Both the position numbers and the translations under genes were made by a program. A stretch of DNA of 59,345 nt from Acinetobacter sp. ANC 4910 (GTDB lineage Bacteria > Pseudomonadota > Gammaproteobacteria > Pseudomonadales > Moraxellaceae), in contig NZ_SJNT01000018.1 in assembly GCF_004331035.1 (NCBI RefSeq), forward strand, positions 1 through 59,345, read 5' to 3'. The notes under the pieces are model-generated. The model saw only the letters and a program-made list of their open reading frames with translations, did not search any database and had not been told where the DNA came from. This document shows, piece by piece, positions 1-8,401 of this stretch (the first letter of the stretch is position 1; each line of letters opens with the position of its first letter).

Positions 1-178
1 TGTATTAAAACAACACAACCGTGAAATCAATAAAAGAAGAATAGGAATTGAACATGTATTTGGTGTACTCAAGACCTTCAAAATACTTTCAGAGCGCTAT
101 CGAAATAGAGGGAAAAGGCTCGGTTTAAGATTCAATTTAATTGCTGGAATTTACAACTTAGAATTGAATGAAAAATGA
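1..178 (+). mobile_element. IS5-family transposase, 3' end (partial at window edge)
   Basis: Reading from base 2, 58 codons are open to a TGA at 176-178. The encoded tail shows the catalytic-Glu signature of IS4/IS5 DDE transposases: an Arg, three residues, the Glu at about codon 17, six residues, then Lys (RIGIEHVFGVLK). It is followed by an ERYRNR...GLRFNLIAGIYN tail typical of the IS5 family. The start lies outside the window. The stop overlaps the last codons of the wzy remnant on the other strand, so the element abuts or interrupts the 3' end of wzy. The exact inverted repeat and target duplication cannot be placed from one end alone. Confidence 0.85.
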
Positions 179-1366
179 GTTATGAAAGAGATCTAATATA
201 TTTCTACACTGTATTCCCAATAGCAAGAAATAACATAAAAGTCCAAAAAATAAGCCCCATAAAAAATTTATTAATGCACCTAAAAAATATCCAAAAAAAT
301 ATACATTATTAAAAAAACCAGACATCGTAAACTTACTTTTGGTTTCATATCTTGCATCTACTAATGACTTACTCGTTACTTGATCCATTAAGTAATAAGC
401 ACCCGAAACCCTGTCACTCACAAAGAAACCATAATATCTATCAAAAAATGTTCCTAAATCTCTTGGATAAGCTCCAGATTGCTCATCTAAAGCCCACCAC
501 ATTTGTGGTTGTAATGCTGCACGCATAACTACATTATCAACAGGGTTTGTATTTTGATCAATTGCTGAGAAACTTTTCAACACAGTAATCCCAAGTATAA
601 ATAATGCACATATTAAAAAAACTGTTTTTTAAATGCACTAATTTTAATATTTATTTTTTGTTATTTACTAATATTGGCATAAAGAAAAAGAAGAAGGAGT
701 AAAGAATCCCTGTAAAACGCTCTCCTATAAGAATAATTGTTAAAATCACAGTTCCATATAAAATCACATCAATTTTCGATTTTATTTTTGAATAATTTAA
801 ACCAAAAATAAAATTAAACTGAATCAAGAAGTATACTAATTCTCCCCCATGATGGAGCAACAAATGTCCAGCAATCATTTCTATGAAGCTCATGACTTAC
901 TGGTGTACCATATTTAATCGCTATTAAATATGGTATAGAAATAATAATAACAAGGGATCTACATGACCAGATTATTATTTGATTCAATGATTCATTTAAA
1001 TTTATTGCTCTTAACAAGCTCCTACTCAAGAAACTAAATAATAGGAATGCTCGCAATAAAAATGATGATAATTGAATCGTAGCTTTTACTGGTAAATCAA
1101 TAGAATAAGATACTTGACCTATTTCAATCAAGAAAAACTCCATTTTCCAGCAAGATACTAATAAACAACATTGATACCATTGCCAACAAAGCATAAGCAC
1201 ACACATATATAAAGTTTGGATTGTGCTTATATAAACACCATATTAACAAAATTAATGATAAAAAACTAATTACATATATCGCATTACTTAGTTGAAAAAA
1301 TACAATACTCCAATGAATATGAAATTAACAATGAAAGTTAAAATAAATACAAAAAAACCTATTCAT
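158..1366 (-). pseudogene. wzy: Wzy-type capsule repeat-unit polymerase, multiply frameshifted
   Basis: A membrane protein of about 400 residues can be rebuilt only by joining several minus-strand frames. The ATG at 1366 overlaps the stop of the GT52 gene, as expected for coupled translation. The frames join near 1351-1357 (7-T run on the coding strand), 1295-1300 (6-T), 1133-1137 (5-T), about 888 (extra base), 654-659 (6-A) and 615-621 (7-T). The rebuilt product begins MNRFF(V)FILTF, continues with a chain of hydrophobic helices and a GHLLLHHGGE loop, and ends with a large loop and further helices (158-583). This layout and its place after wzx fit an O-antigen/capsule polymerase. The end at 158 runs into the IS element, so the natural C-terminus may be missing. 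Either this is real decay or the assembly has homopolymer errors; the neighbouring AT-rich genes are intact, which favours decay. Confidence 0.7.
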
Positions 1367-2324
1367 TAATTTCACCAATATTTACAAAATCTATATAAGA
1401 TTTAAAATCAAAAACATGATACACGCTCTTATATTTTTTCATTAAATAATCATTAAATAAAACATAAGACTTTAAGTTTTCATCCATCATTCCAATATTT
1501 ATAATTGCTGTACTAAAAAATGTATAGAAATGTACTTCATAATTTCTAGAAATTTCGACATAATAATCTTCTAAAATCAAATTTGATTCTATGTAATTAA
1601 AATTACCATTTAAGCTCTCTCGAGGATGTGGAAAATAATAATCCACACCAATTTCACTCAACACTTTTATTAAAAATTCCTGTGTAAAGCACTCATCAAC
1701 CTCATACAGTGGTTGACCTATATATATCTTTAAAACGTCTTTTTTACCCTTATAATCCAATATATTAGATGAGGTTTGTAAATTTATATAAGTTACCTCA
1801 TCAATAATGTTATCCTTATCTCTATAGATAGAATAATGCATTTGGCTACTACTTTTAATTAATTTTAAAGACCAACTAACACCCAATATTCTTTTAATAA
1901 ATTTCTGGATCTTTGCTTCTTTATCAATATAATAGCCACTATCTTTATATAAATTTGCCAATCCATCATCAAATGTAAAGATCCGATAAAAATTCAATTC
2001 CTGCAATGCAGTATGTATTAATGCATTATTAATACTGGACACATATATATCTTCAAATTTTCTATTCTTACTTTTATTTATAAAATTTTTAATCTTAAAT
2101 AATTCAAGCAGTCTTCCTGCTTTAGTTTTTGATTTTATTTCATAGAAATCATAATCGAAACCATTCCTTTCTAATAAATCAATATAATATTTATATTTAC
2201 TATTATCATTATAATAAAAAATTAGGAAACTACAGTTTTCAATTTTTTTATCAGAAATAATACTTTTTGCTATCAGTATTTGAAGTGGTGTCATACATAT
2301 AAATAACGCCTTATCCCTTAACAT
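1359..2324 (-). CDS. GT52-family (sialyltransferase-like) glycosyltransferase, probable pseudaminate transferase
   Basis: 321 residues with no signal peptide or clear membrane helix. The N-terminal ICMTPLQILIA stretch and the C-terminal HFYTFFSTAIINIG stretch resemble glycosyltransferase family 52, which includes CMP-sialic acid-dependent sialyltransferases. HPRE near the middle of the second half fits a nucleotide-sugar site of this fold. Related genes (named kpsS-like in some Acinetobacter K loci) sit beside pseudaminate modules. The start overlaps the 3' end of wzx by 14 bases and the stop overlaps the wzy start, so the three genes are one transcription unit. I infer that it transfers Pse from CMP-Pse to the capsule repeat. 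It is markedly AT-rich and Lys/Ile/Asn-rich, consistent with horizontal origin. The family call is fairly firm; the donor is inferred from context. Confidence 0.7.
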   Translation of the reverse strand: MLRDKALFICMTPLQILIAKSIISDKKIENCSFLIFYYNDNSKYKYYIDLLERNGFDYDFYEIKSKTKAGRLLELFKIKNFINKSKNRKFEDIYVSSINNALIHTALQELNFYRIFTFDDGLANLYKDSGYYIDKEAKIQKFIKRILGVSWSLKLIKSSSQMHYSIYRDKDNIIDEVTYINLQTSSNILDYKGKKDVLKIYIGQPLYEVDECFTQEFLIKVLSEIGVDYYFPHPRESLNGNFNYIESNLILEDYYVEISRNYEVHFYTFFSTAIINIGMMDENLKSYVLFNDYLMKKYKSVYHVFDFKSYIDFVNIGEINE

Positions 2325-3513
2325 ACTTTACACTCCACCACAAACCAAAAACTAGCACTAAATTACTTAAAATCAATGCAAAAGGGATATAAGAAATATT
2401 TATTGAGCATAAAATCCAAAGCAATATTAAATAAATACAAGAGGATATTGCACTTAATGTTGATATGAGCTTATTCCTTGCATAGTAGAAATAATAATTA
2501 ACCATCGTAAGGTAGGTTATGTTCATACCAAATCCAAGCAAATACATTACTACATAGTACTTTGCTCCAATGTAATTCCCACCCAAAAACCAAAGATAGA
2601 AATTTTCAGGAAATAGCCATGCTATACCAGCAGGTAATAAACCTATTGGCATCGAGAGCAATGCATATTTTTTAATTTTTTCAATCGTTAATCTATTATC
2701 TTTTAGCCCTTGGTAATAGTAAGGGACAATAGCCTTATTTAATGCCATCAGCACAATAGGTAATACTGCCGCAACTTGTATACCTGCAGAATACACACCT
2801 AATTCTGTTTTTGAATATTGTTGATATATGAGGATACGATCTAACTGCCCCTTAATAAAAAAGCTTGATTGATGAAGAACTAATGGAAGCCCAAATGAAA
2901 CTATATATAAGAAACCTAAACGTAACCTGCTCCAAGTTAACTTATATTCATTTTTAAATAAGTTACCAAGTACAAGACTCGCAATAATGAATGTCGTTAC
3001 ATTAGCCAGAACTATTGCTAAAATTCGGTAGACAACTAAATCATCACTGAAATACTCTAATGCAGCAACTGTAAATATAACATTCGTTAGAGATAGAATA
3101 ATTTGAATCGTAATATATTTTAATGGTTGTTTCTGACATTGTCTTAATGCCAATTGCACACTTACAAAGGACTGAAACATTGTGGCCAATACGATATACG
3201 CCATAATTTCTGAGTGGAACCACCAACAACCAACAAGAAGTAAACCCGAAACTAAAATATTAAAGAGATAGCCAGCCTTAACTACAGTATTTAATGCTCT
3301 GTTTCCATAAAAATAGAAATAACGGGTTATTGCACCATCTTGACTTAAGCCAACAAAAATTCCAAAGAGAGATAACATTGTCAAATAGTATGAAAGCTCA
3401 CCAAAGCCTTCTGGCCCTAACTTCCTTGTCAGGTATGGCAACATGAGAAAAGGGAGACTTTTAGCGAAAAGCTCCCCTATTAGATATATTAAACTATCTT
3501 TAATAACACGCAT
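2311..3513 (-). CDS. wzx: Wzx capsule repeat-unit flippase
   Basis: 400 residues with about 12 hydrophobic helices. The start, MRVIKDSLIYLIGELFAKSLP, followed by LTRKLGPEGFGELSYY, is the classic N-terminus of the polysaccharide transporter (PST/MOP) family. The family flips undecaprenyl-diphosphate-linked repeat units across the inner membrane. It lies 2 bases downstream of pseI and overlaps the GT52 gene, fitting a role in moving the pseudaminate-containing repeat. Flippases are specific for their repeat unit, so the sugar it accepts cannot be read from the sequence. Confidence 0.9.
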   Translation of the reverse strand: MRVIKDSLIYLIGELFAKSLPFLMLPYLTRKLGPEGFGELSYYLTMLSLFGIFVGLSQDGAITRYFYFYGNRALNTVVKAGYLFNILVSGLLLVGCWWFHSEIMAYIVLATMFQSFVSVQLALRQCQKQPLKYITIQIILSLTNVIFTVAALEYFSDDLVVYRILAIVLANVTTFIIASLVLGNLFKNEYKLTWSRLRLGFLYIVSFGLPLVLHQSSFFIKGQLDRILIYQQYSKTELGVYSAGIQVAAVLPIVLMALNKAIVPYYYQGLKDNRLTIEKIKKYALLSMPIGLLPAGIAWLFPENFYLWFLGGNYIGAKYYVVMYLLGFGMNITYLTMVNYYFYYARNKLISTLSAISSCIYLILLWILCSINISYIPFALILSNLVLVFGLWWSVKYVKG

Positions 3514-3515
3514 GC

Positions 3516-4553
3516 TTATTTAATAATATCAAGCTTAACAGGTGTATTTGAATAAATTTCCTGCACTACTTTTTTTCCAATTATTTCATCATAAAACTTA
3601 GGTGCTAAACCAAATCCTGGGCGGACGCTACGAATACACGACTCATCAATAACATCGCCTGCCTTCATATCTTTCACAAAATACAGCGAACGCCTAAATT
3701 GAGCATTTCCTTGCTCACTTGATTTTCTACCGTAATCTACACGCCCCATGGCCTGCCATGCTGTTTTAGCAGACTGACATAAATGTTGTAACTCTTTAGG
3801 CTCAAGCGAGAAACTATCATCAGGTCCTCCACCGCTTCTATCTAATGTGAAATGTTTTTCAATTACACATGCACCCAATGCTACAGCTGCAATCGCAGTA
3901 GTATTGTCCAGTGTATGATCAGACAGACCAACAGGGACATTAAATGATGATGCCATATCCGCTAAAGTTAACAAATTATAATCTTCAGCTGGAGCGGGAT
4001 AGCCACTCACACAATGTAAAATGACTAATTCCTTACAACCACCATCATAAGCAGCCTGAACTGCTTCCGCTATTTCTTCTTTATTCGCCATACCTGTAGA
4101 AATAATCATAGGTTTGCCTGTAGCAGCTACATATTTTATTAAAGGTAAATCGACCGCCTCAAAGGAAGCAATTTTATATGCAGGTGCATTTAAATCCTCT
4201 AATAAATCAACAGCAGTACGATCAAATGGCGAACTAAAAATTGTGATATCTAAAGTACGGGCATATTCAAAAAGTGGTTTATGCCATTCCCATGGCATTT
4301 GCGCTTTCTCATACAACTCATAGAGCGATTGACCATCCCATAGACCGCCACGAATCATAAATTCTTCATTTTGGCTATTCAACGTAATGGTATCAGCACT
4401 ATAAGTTTGTAACTTGACCGCATCTGCACCACAACGCTTGGCTTCTTCAATAATTTTAAGTGCGGTTTCCAAATGCCCATTATGGTTTGCAGAAAGCTCA
4501 GCTATCACATAAGGTGGATACTGAATACCAATATTTCTCTGATTTATTTGCAT
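3516..4553 (-). CDS. pseI: Pseudaminic acid synthase
   Basis: 345 residues of the NeuB superfamily. It condenses phosphoenolpyruvate with 2,4-diacylamino-2,4,6-trideoxy-L-altrose to give pseudaminic acid. Visible signatures are AELSANHNG at residues 18-26, the KLQTYSAD strand, FSSPFD, YKIASFE, GLSDHT and EKHFTLDRS. A C-terminal antifreeze/SAF domain covers about the last 60 residues (RRSLYFVKDMKAGDVI). SANHNG and the FDRTAVDLLEDLNAPAYKIASFE region are closer to PseI than to sialic (NeuB) or legionaminic (LegI) synthases. In Acinetobacter K-locus nomenclature this is psaF or psgF. It is the last pse gene before wzx. Confidence 0.93.
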   Translation of the reverse strand: MQINQRNIGIQYPPYVIAELSANHNGHLETALKIIEEAKRCGADAVKLQTYSADTITLNSQNEEFMIRGGLWDGQSLYELYEKAQMPWEWHKPLFEYARTLDITIFSSPFDRTAVDLLEDLNAPAYKIASFEAVDLPLIKYVAATGKPMIISTGMANKEEIAEAVQAAYDGGCKELVILHCVSGYPAPAEDYNLLTLADMASSFNVPVGLSDHTLDNTTAIAAVALGACVIEKHFTLDRSGGGPDDSFSLEPKELQHLCQSAKTAWQAMGRVDYGRKSSEQGNAQFRRSLYFVKDMKAGDVIDESCIRSVRPGFGLAPKFYDEIIGKKVVQEIYSNTPVKLDIIK

Positions 4554-4576
4554 TTCTTTTACCTATATTATGGACA

Positions 4577-5476
4577 TTAGCTTAACAAAAACTCAGATTC
4601 GCCTTGAGCAACAAGCTTATCATCCTGATAAAGAGCAAACTCAATAATAACGTAGCGACCTATTTGTGTTTTTAACTTTGCCTTTCCTGTAAGCTCTACA
4701 TTTGGATAAATTGGGGCTTTAAATTCAAGGTTCTGTCCAAGATAAATTGCATTTCTGCTTGGGTAATCCATAGCGGCAATTTTTGATATCTCAGCAACAA
4801 GCAAAGCACCATGTGCAATCCTATTTTCAAAGCCTAATGAAATCGCAACATTCTTATCTAAATGAACTGGATTTTTATCACCAGATAAAGTGGCAAATTG
4901 ATCAATTTTCTCTTCTGAAATTGAAAAATTCCACACATAGCTTTTTTCTATCGGACTATAAGCTTGTGCCTGTATTTTTTGATAATCTTTTTTGAACAAA
5001 GCCAATTGATAAACATCATAGAATTTACCATCTCTATGGTAATCCTGTTTCTTAACACCCTCTAATTTAAAGCCAAATTTACGGTGAAAATTAACAACAG
5101 CAAAATTGAATTCTAAAACTTCACAACATAATTTGTTTAAGTTTAATTCATTAAAAGCGTAATCTAACGCTAGTTGCTCCATCTCAGATCCAATACCTCT
5201 TACAGTGGTATCCCCAGAGTAAAAAGCCCAAGATGCTTTCTTATTTTTTAAATCTATATCATTAAAAGAAAGTACGCCGAGTGGCGTATTATTTTGTTCG
5301 TAAATAAAATAGCGGCAAGAATCATTGACTAAAATAGAATTAAACCATTTCAGATGAGCATCCAACTCAATAACATCATGGTTATACATATTCATACGGA
5401 CAGAATCTTGATTACGCCACGTTAAAATCATTTCTGCATCTGTCAATTGAACAGGTCTTATTATTCCTTTAAACAT
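4577..5476 (-). CDS. pseH: PseH-type N-acyltransferase fused to a MaoC-like hydratase domain
   Basis: 299 residues in two parts. Residues 1-165 are a GNAT fold with the acyl-CoA loop VRGIGSEME at 92-100 and FHRKFGFKLEG near 130-140. This is the PseH step that N-acylates UDP-4-amino-4,6-dideoxy-N-acetyl-altrosamine. Residues about 175-299 are a hotdog domain with a clear hydratase-2 motif: FATLSGDKNPVHL at 194-206, with the putative catalytic Asp200 and His205, then the HGALL helix. Ordinary PseH proteins are about 160-200 residues, so this one is a fusion. MaoC/PhaJ hydratases make (R)-3-hydroxyacyl-CoA, so the fusion may supply an (R)-3-hydroxybutanoyl group in place of acetyl (inference). 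The start overlaps the pseG stop by 8 bases. Confidence 0.88.
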   Translation of the reverse strand: MFKGIIRPVQLTDAEMILTWRNQDSVRMNMYNHDVIELDAHLKWFNSILVNDSCRYFIYEQNNTPLGVLSFNDIDLKNKKASWAFYSGDTTVRGIGSEMEQLALDYAFNELNLNKLCCEVLEFNFAVVNFHRKFGFKLEGVKKQDYHRDGKFYDVYQLALFKKDYQKIQAQAYSPIEKSYVWNFSISEEKIDQFATLSGDKNPVHLDKNVAISLGFENRIAHGALLVAEISKIAAMDYPSRNAIYLGQNLEFKAPIYPNVELTGKAKLKTQIGRYVIIEFALYQDDKLVAQGESEFLLS

Positions 5477-6545
5477 TACTTAACTCCAAGATTTTTTCAC
5501 ATGTTCTCACAGCACCAAGACCATCAACAAGTTCCATTATTTTGATTCTTCTTTGGTGGTAATAAGTACTAGTGATGTCTAATTTATTTAAAAAATTGAA
5601 TAATTGATTTTCAGATAAGTCATTCCAATCACCTAAATTATCAATCAAATCTTCCTCAGCCAAATATCCTAATAAGACACGTTGGTTATCTGCGACTTGT
5701 ACCAGAGCGGCATTTAGCCCTAAACAAAAACGCTCCCAAACCGTTGAACCGCAAGCACCTATCGCAAAACTTGCACTGTTCATTAATTCAGCCATCTTTG
5801 TTGACGACTGCATAATTCTGATATTCGCCTTATTGGCAACCAAACTTTCCAGATACTGAAATCGATCTTTCTCTAACATTCCCGTAATTAAAATATAATC
5901 ATACTTATCTACATGTTTAATAACAGTGATAACTTTTTGTAAAAGTACAAAGTTTCCTACACCACCAAAATTAATCAAAATCCTATTACTATTAATTTTT
6001 TCTTTATTTTTCGACGATCTAAAGTAACTAAATTCTTTTTTAAGAAGACAGTACTCTGGCCCCAACAGTTTGATAGTTGTTGAGGGGGTAATAAAGTCAT
6101 AGCGTTGTTTATAGTTCGGAAAAAAATTCTGATCCAATAAGATGTCACATTCATGTTTACGGGCTAAATCATCTATAACGATCAGCTTTGGAACATATTT
6201 ACGAATAATTCGTTCCCACCGAATATCTAATGCATAATGATCTACAATACAGATATCTATTGTATTCTCTTTTAATTTTTCGATAAACTCTTGACTGTCT
6301 TGTACTACAGTTACTCCCAACCAGTCTTTTTCAGATTTTGGCAAACTGCCAATTTTTGTTTGACCCAAAATTTCTAGTTGGAAACCTGCATCCAATACTA
6401 AGTAATAAAAACCTTGTCCATAATCTCTACAATAGAAAATACATTCATGCCCTTTAGCCTTTAAGTAATAAGCCAAAGTTAAACACCGATGCAAGTGACC
6501 AGTTCCAATATGTTCAGCAGCATCAACTCTAAAGCCTATCCGCAT
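5469..6545 (-). CDS. pseG: UDP-2,4-diacetamido-2,4,6-trideoxy-altropyranose hydrolase
   Basis: The start chosen is the ATG at 6545, which overlaps the pseF stop as TAATG; a longer open frame extends to 6590 but would add 15 residues overlapping pseF. From this start the protein has 358 residues and begins MRIGFRVDAAEHIGTGHLHRC, the G-x-G-H-x-x-R signature of PseG. His17 aligns with the catalytic histidine known from the Campylobacter enzyme. It removes UDP from the sugar nucleotide by C-O cleavage. The second half (FGGVGN..., ACGSTVWERFCLGL) is a GT-B-like UDP-binding lobe. It is part of the tightly overlapped pse gene string. Confidence 0.92.
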   Translation of the reverse strand: MRIGFRVDAAEHIGTGHLHRCLTLAYYLKAKGHECIFYCRDYGQGFYYLVLDAGFQLEILGQTKIGSLPKSEKDWLGVTVVQDSQEFIEKLKENTIDICIVDHYALDIRWERIIRKYVPKLIVIDDLARKHECDILLDQNFFPNYKQRYDFITPSTTIKLLGPEYCLLKKEFSYFRSSKNKEKINSNRILINFGGVGNFVLLQKVITVIKHVDKYDYILITGMLEKDRFQYLESLVANKANIRIMQSSTKMAELMNSASFAIGACGSTVWERFCLGLNAALVQVADNQRVLLGYLAEEDLIDNLGDWNDLSENQLFNFLNKLDITSTYYHQRRIKIMELVDGLGAVRTCEKILELSNV

Positions 6546-7237
6546 TACCATAACTTCAAGGCCCCAAATAACAGCTCTGCCAATTGCCAATCTTCTAAAG
6601 TATCAATATCCTGCACGTGTGTCCTAGGAAGCTCTACAATTCGAGAATTGCTTGAGAAAACTGGAAATTTATCCAACCATGCCTGTGCTGTACCCCAGTA
6701 AAACTGCCCTGCATCATGCCAAGCTTCCTCTAAGTCTTGAGATCGAATATTAAAGTTTTCAGGATTAAACATTTCAACAGTCCCTTCTTTATTCAGCTTT
6801 ATTGCTCTTTGAATTGGAAACGGAAATGTTGTAGCACTAAATGCATAATCAATCGAATCATTCTTAAGTAACTGCAATCCCTTTCTTAAATCATTAACTT
6901 GAACAAAAGGAGCTGTCGCGTAAAGACAGCAAACATGTTCTGGACGCCGACCTGTTAAGTTTTCAAATTTCTGAGTCGCATGCTGCATCACATCTGCGGT
7001 GGTTGCATAGTCATCTGATAAATCAGCTGGACGCATGAAAGGAACTTTTGCCCCATACTTCAAAGCAATTTCTGCAATTTCTGCATCATCAGTAGATACC
7101 CATATTTCATCAAAGCATTCACTTTTCAGAGCAGCATCTATAGACCATGCAATCATAGGTTTGCCAAAGAAATCTTTTATATTTTTACGAGGAATCCTTT
7201 TGCTTCCGCCTCGTGCTGGAATCACAGCCAATCGCAT
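6545..7237 (-). CDS. pseF: CMP-pseudaminic acid cytidylyltransferase
   Basis: 230 residues of the CMP-sialic acid synthetase superfamily. The N-terminal PARGGSKRIPRKNIKDFFGKP (residues 7-27) is the CTP-binding signature, followed by STDDAEIAE and MRPADLSDDYATT. YATAPF and the late DAGQFYWG are typical of PseF. The enzyme activates pseudaminic acid to CMP-Pse, the donor for the glycosyltransferase. The start is 2 bases from the pseC stop and the stop overlaps the pseG start. Called psaC-type in some Acinetobacter capsule nomenclature. Confidence 0.93.
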   Translation of the reverse strand: MRLAVIPARGGSKRIPRKNIKDFFGKPMIAWSIDAALKSECFDEIWVSTDDAEIAEIALKYGAKVPFMRPADLSDDYATTADVMQHATQKFENLTGRRPEHVCCLYATAPFVQVNDLRKGLQLLKNDSIDYAFSATTFPFPIQRAIKLNKEGTVEMFNPENFNIRSQDLEEAWHDAGQFYWGTAQAWLDKFPVFSSNSRIVELPRTHVQDIDTLEDWQLAELLFGALKLW

Positions 7238-7239
7238 TC

Positions 7240-8400
7240 TTAGACCAAAACCTCTTTTAAGGTTTGGTAAATGTACTGAAGTTGCTCAACTGTTAAATCA
7301 GGGAACATTGGTAAACTAATCGCAGCTTCATAGTAAGCTTCCGCTTCAGGGAAATCACCTTGTTTAAAGCCAAATTGCTGATAATAAGGTTGAGTATGTA
7401 CAGGAATGTAATGCACGTTCACTCCAATTCCTTTTTCTCGTAATGCTTCAAAAACCTCTTTACGACTTTTACTCAATTCATTCAGTTTTAAGCGAATCAC
7501 ATATAAATGTAATCCCGAATAAGTTTCTGGCAATTGATATGGTGTGATTAAAGGTAAATCTTTTAATAACTCATTATATTTTTTAGCAATCTCGTGTCGT
7601 TTAGCAACAAAAGTTTCTAAACGCGTCAATTGTGTAACTCCTAAGGCCGCTTGCAATTCAGTCATACGATAGTTATAACCCAATTCAACCTGTTGGTAAT
7701 ACCAAGGACCTTCAGACGGTTTAGTCATAAATTCTGGGTTTCTGGTTACTCCATGACTACGTAACAAATCAATTTTCTTTGCAAGCTCTTCATTATTGGT
7801 AAGCGCCATTCCACCTTCAGCCGTTGTAATAATTTTGACTGGATGGAAACTAAAAATTGTAATATCAGAATACTGATTGGAGCCGATATAATGGTCTTTA
7901 TACTTCCCACCAATTGCATGAGATGCATCTTCAATAATGCTAAATCCATACTCTTGTGAAAGAGCATAAATTTTTTCCATATCACAGGACTGCCCACACA
8001 AATGTACTGGCACCACAATTTTTGGTAATTTATTATTTTGTTTTGCAAATTCTAGTTTAGCTTTTAAAGCATTGACTGAAAGGTTGTAGGTATCTGGATC
8101 AATATCTACAAAATCAACATCCGCTTCACAGTACAATGCACAGTTTGCTGATGCTACAAAAGTGATGGGAGATGTCCAAAGGACATCTCCTTTCTTTAAT
8201 CCCAATGCCAAACAAGCTACATGCAAAGCTGAAGTCGCACTATTCATGGCAAAGGCATACTCCGCACCTACCAATTCTGCGACCGATTTTTCAAACAGAG
8301 GAACTTGTGGTCCTTGTGTCAAAAAATCAGATTGAAGAACCTGAACAACCGCATCAACATCAGCCTGATTTATATTTTGTCTACCATAAGGAATAAACAT
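7240..8400 (-). CDS. pseC: UDP-4-amino-4,6-dideoxy-N-acetyl-altrosamine transaminase
   Basis: 386 residues of the DegT/DnrJ/EryC1 PLP aminotransferase family. The internal aldimine Lys is expected at residue 189 in FSFHPVKIITTAEGGM; NSATSALHVA and SPITFVASAN are the cofactor-phosphate and substrate loops, and EDASHAIGG is the PLP-pyridine strand. PseC converts the 4-keto product of PseB to the 4-amino sugar. Its FSFHPVK motif is the form seen in PseC. It lies 1 base downstream of pseB and 2 bases upstream of pseF. Confidence 0.93.
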   Translation of the reverse strand: MFIPYGRQNINQADVDAVVQVLQSDFLTQGPQVPLFEKSVAELVGAEYAFAMNSATSALHVACLALGLKKGDVLWTSPITFVASANCALYCEADVDFVDIDPDTYNLSVNALKAKLEFAKQNNKLPKIVVPVHLCGQSCDMEKIYALSQEYGFSIIEDASHAIGGKYKDHYIGSNQYSDITIFSFHPVKIITTAEGGMALTNNEELAKKIDLLRSHGVTRNPEFMTKPSEGPWYYQQVELGYNYRMTELQAALGVTQLTRLETFVAKRHEIAKKYNELLKDLPLITPYQLPETYSGLHLYVIRLKLNELSKSRKEVFEALREKGIGVNVHYIPVHTQPYYQQFGFKQGDFPEAEAYYEAAISLPMFPDLTVEQLQYIYQTLKEVLV

Positions 8401-8401
8401 A

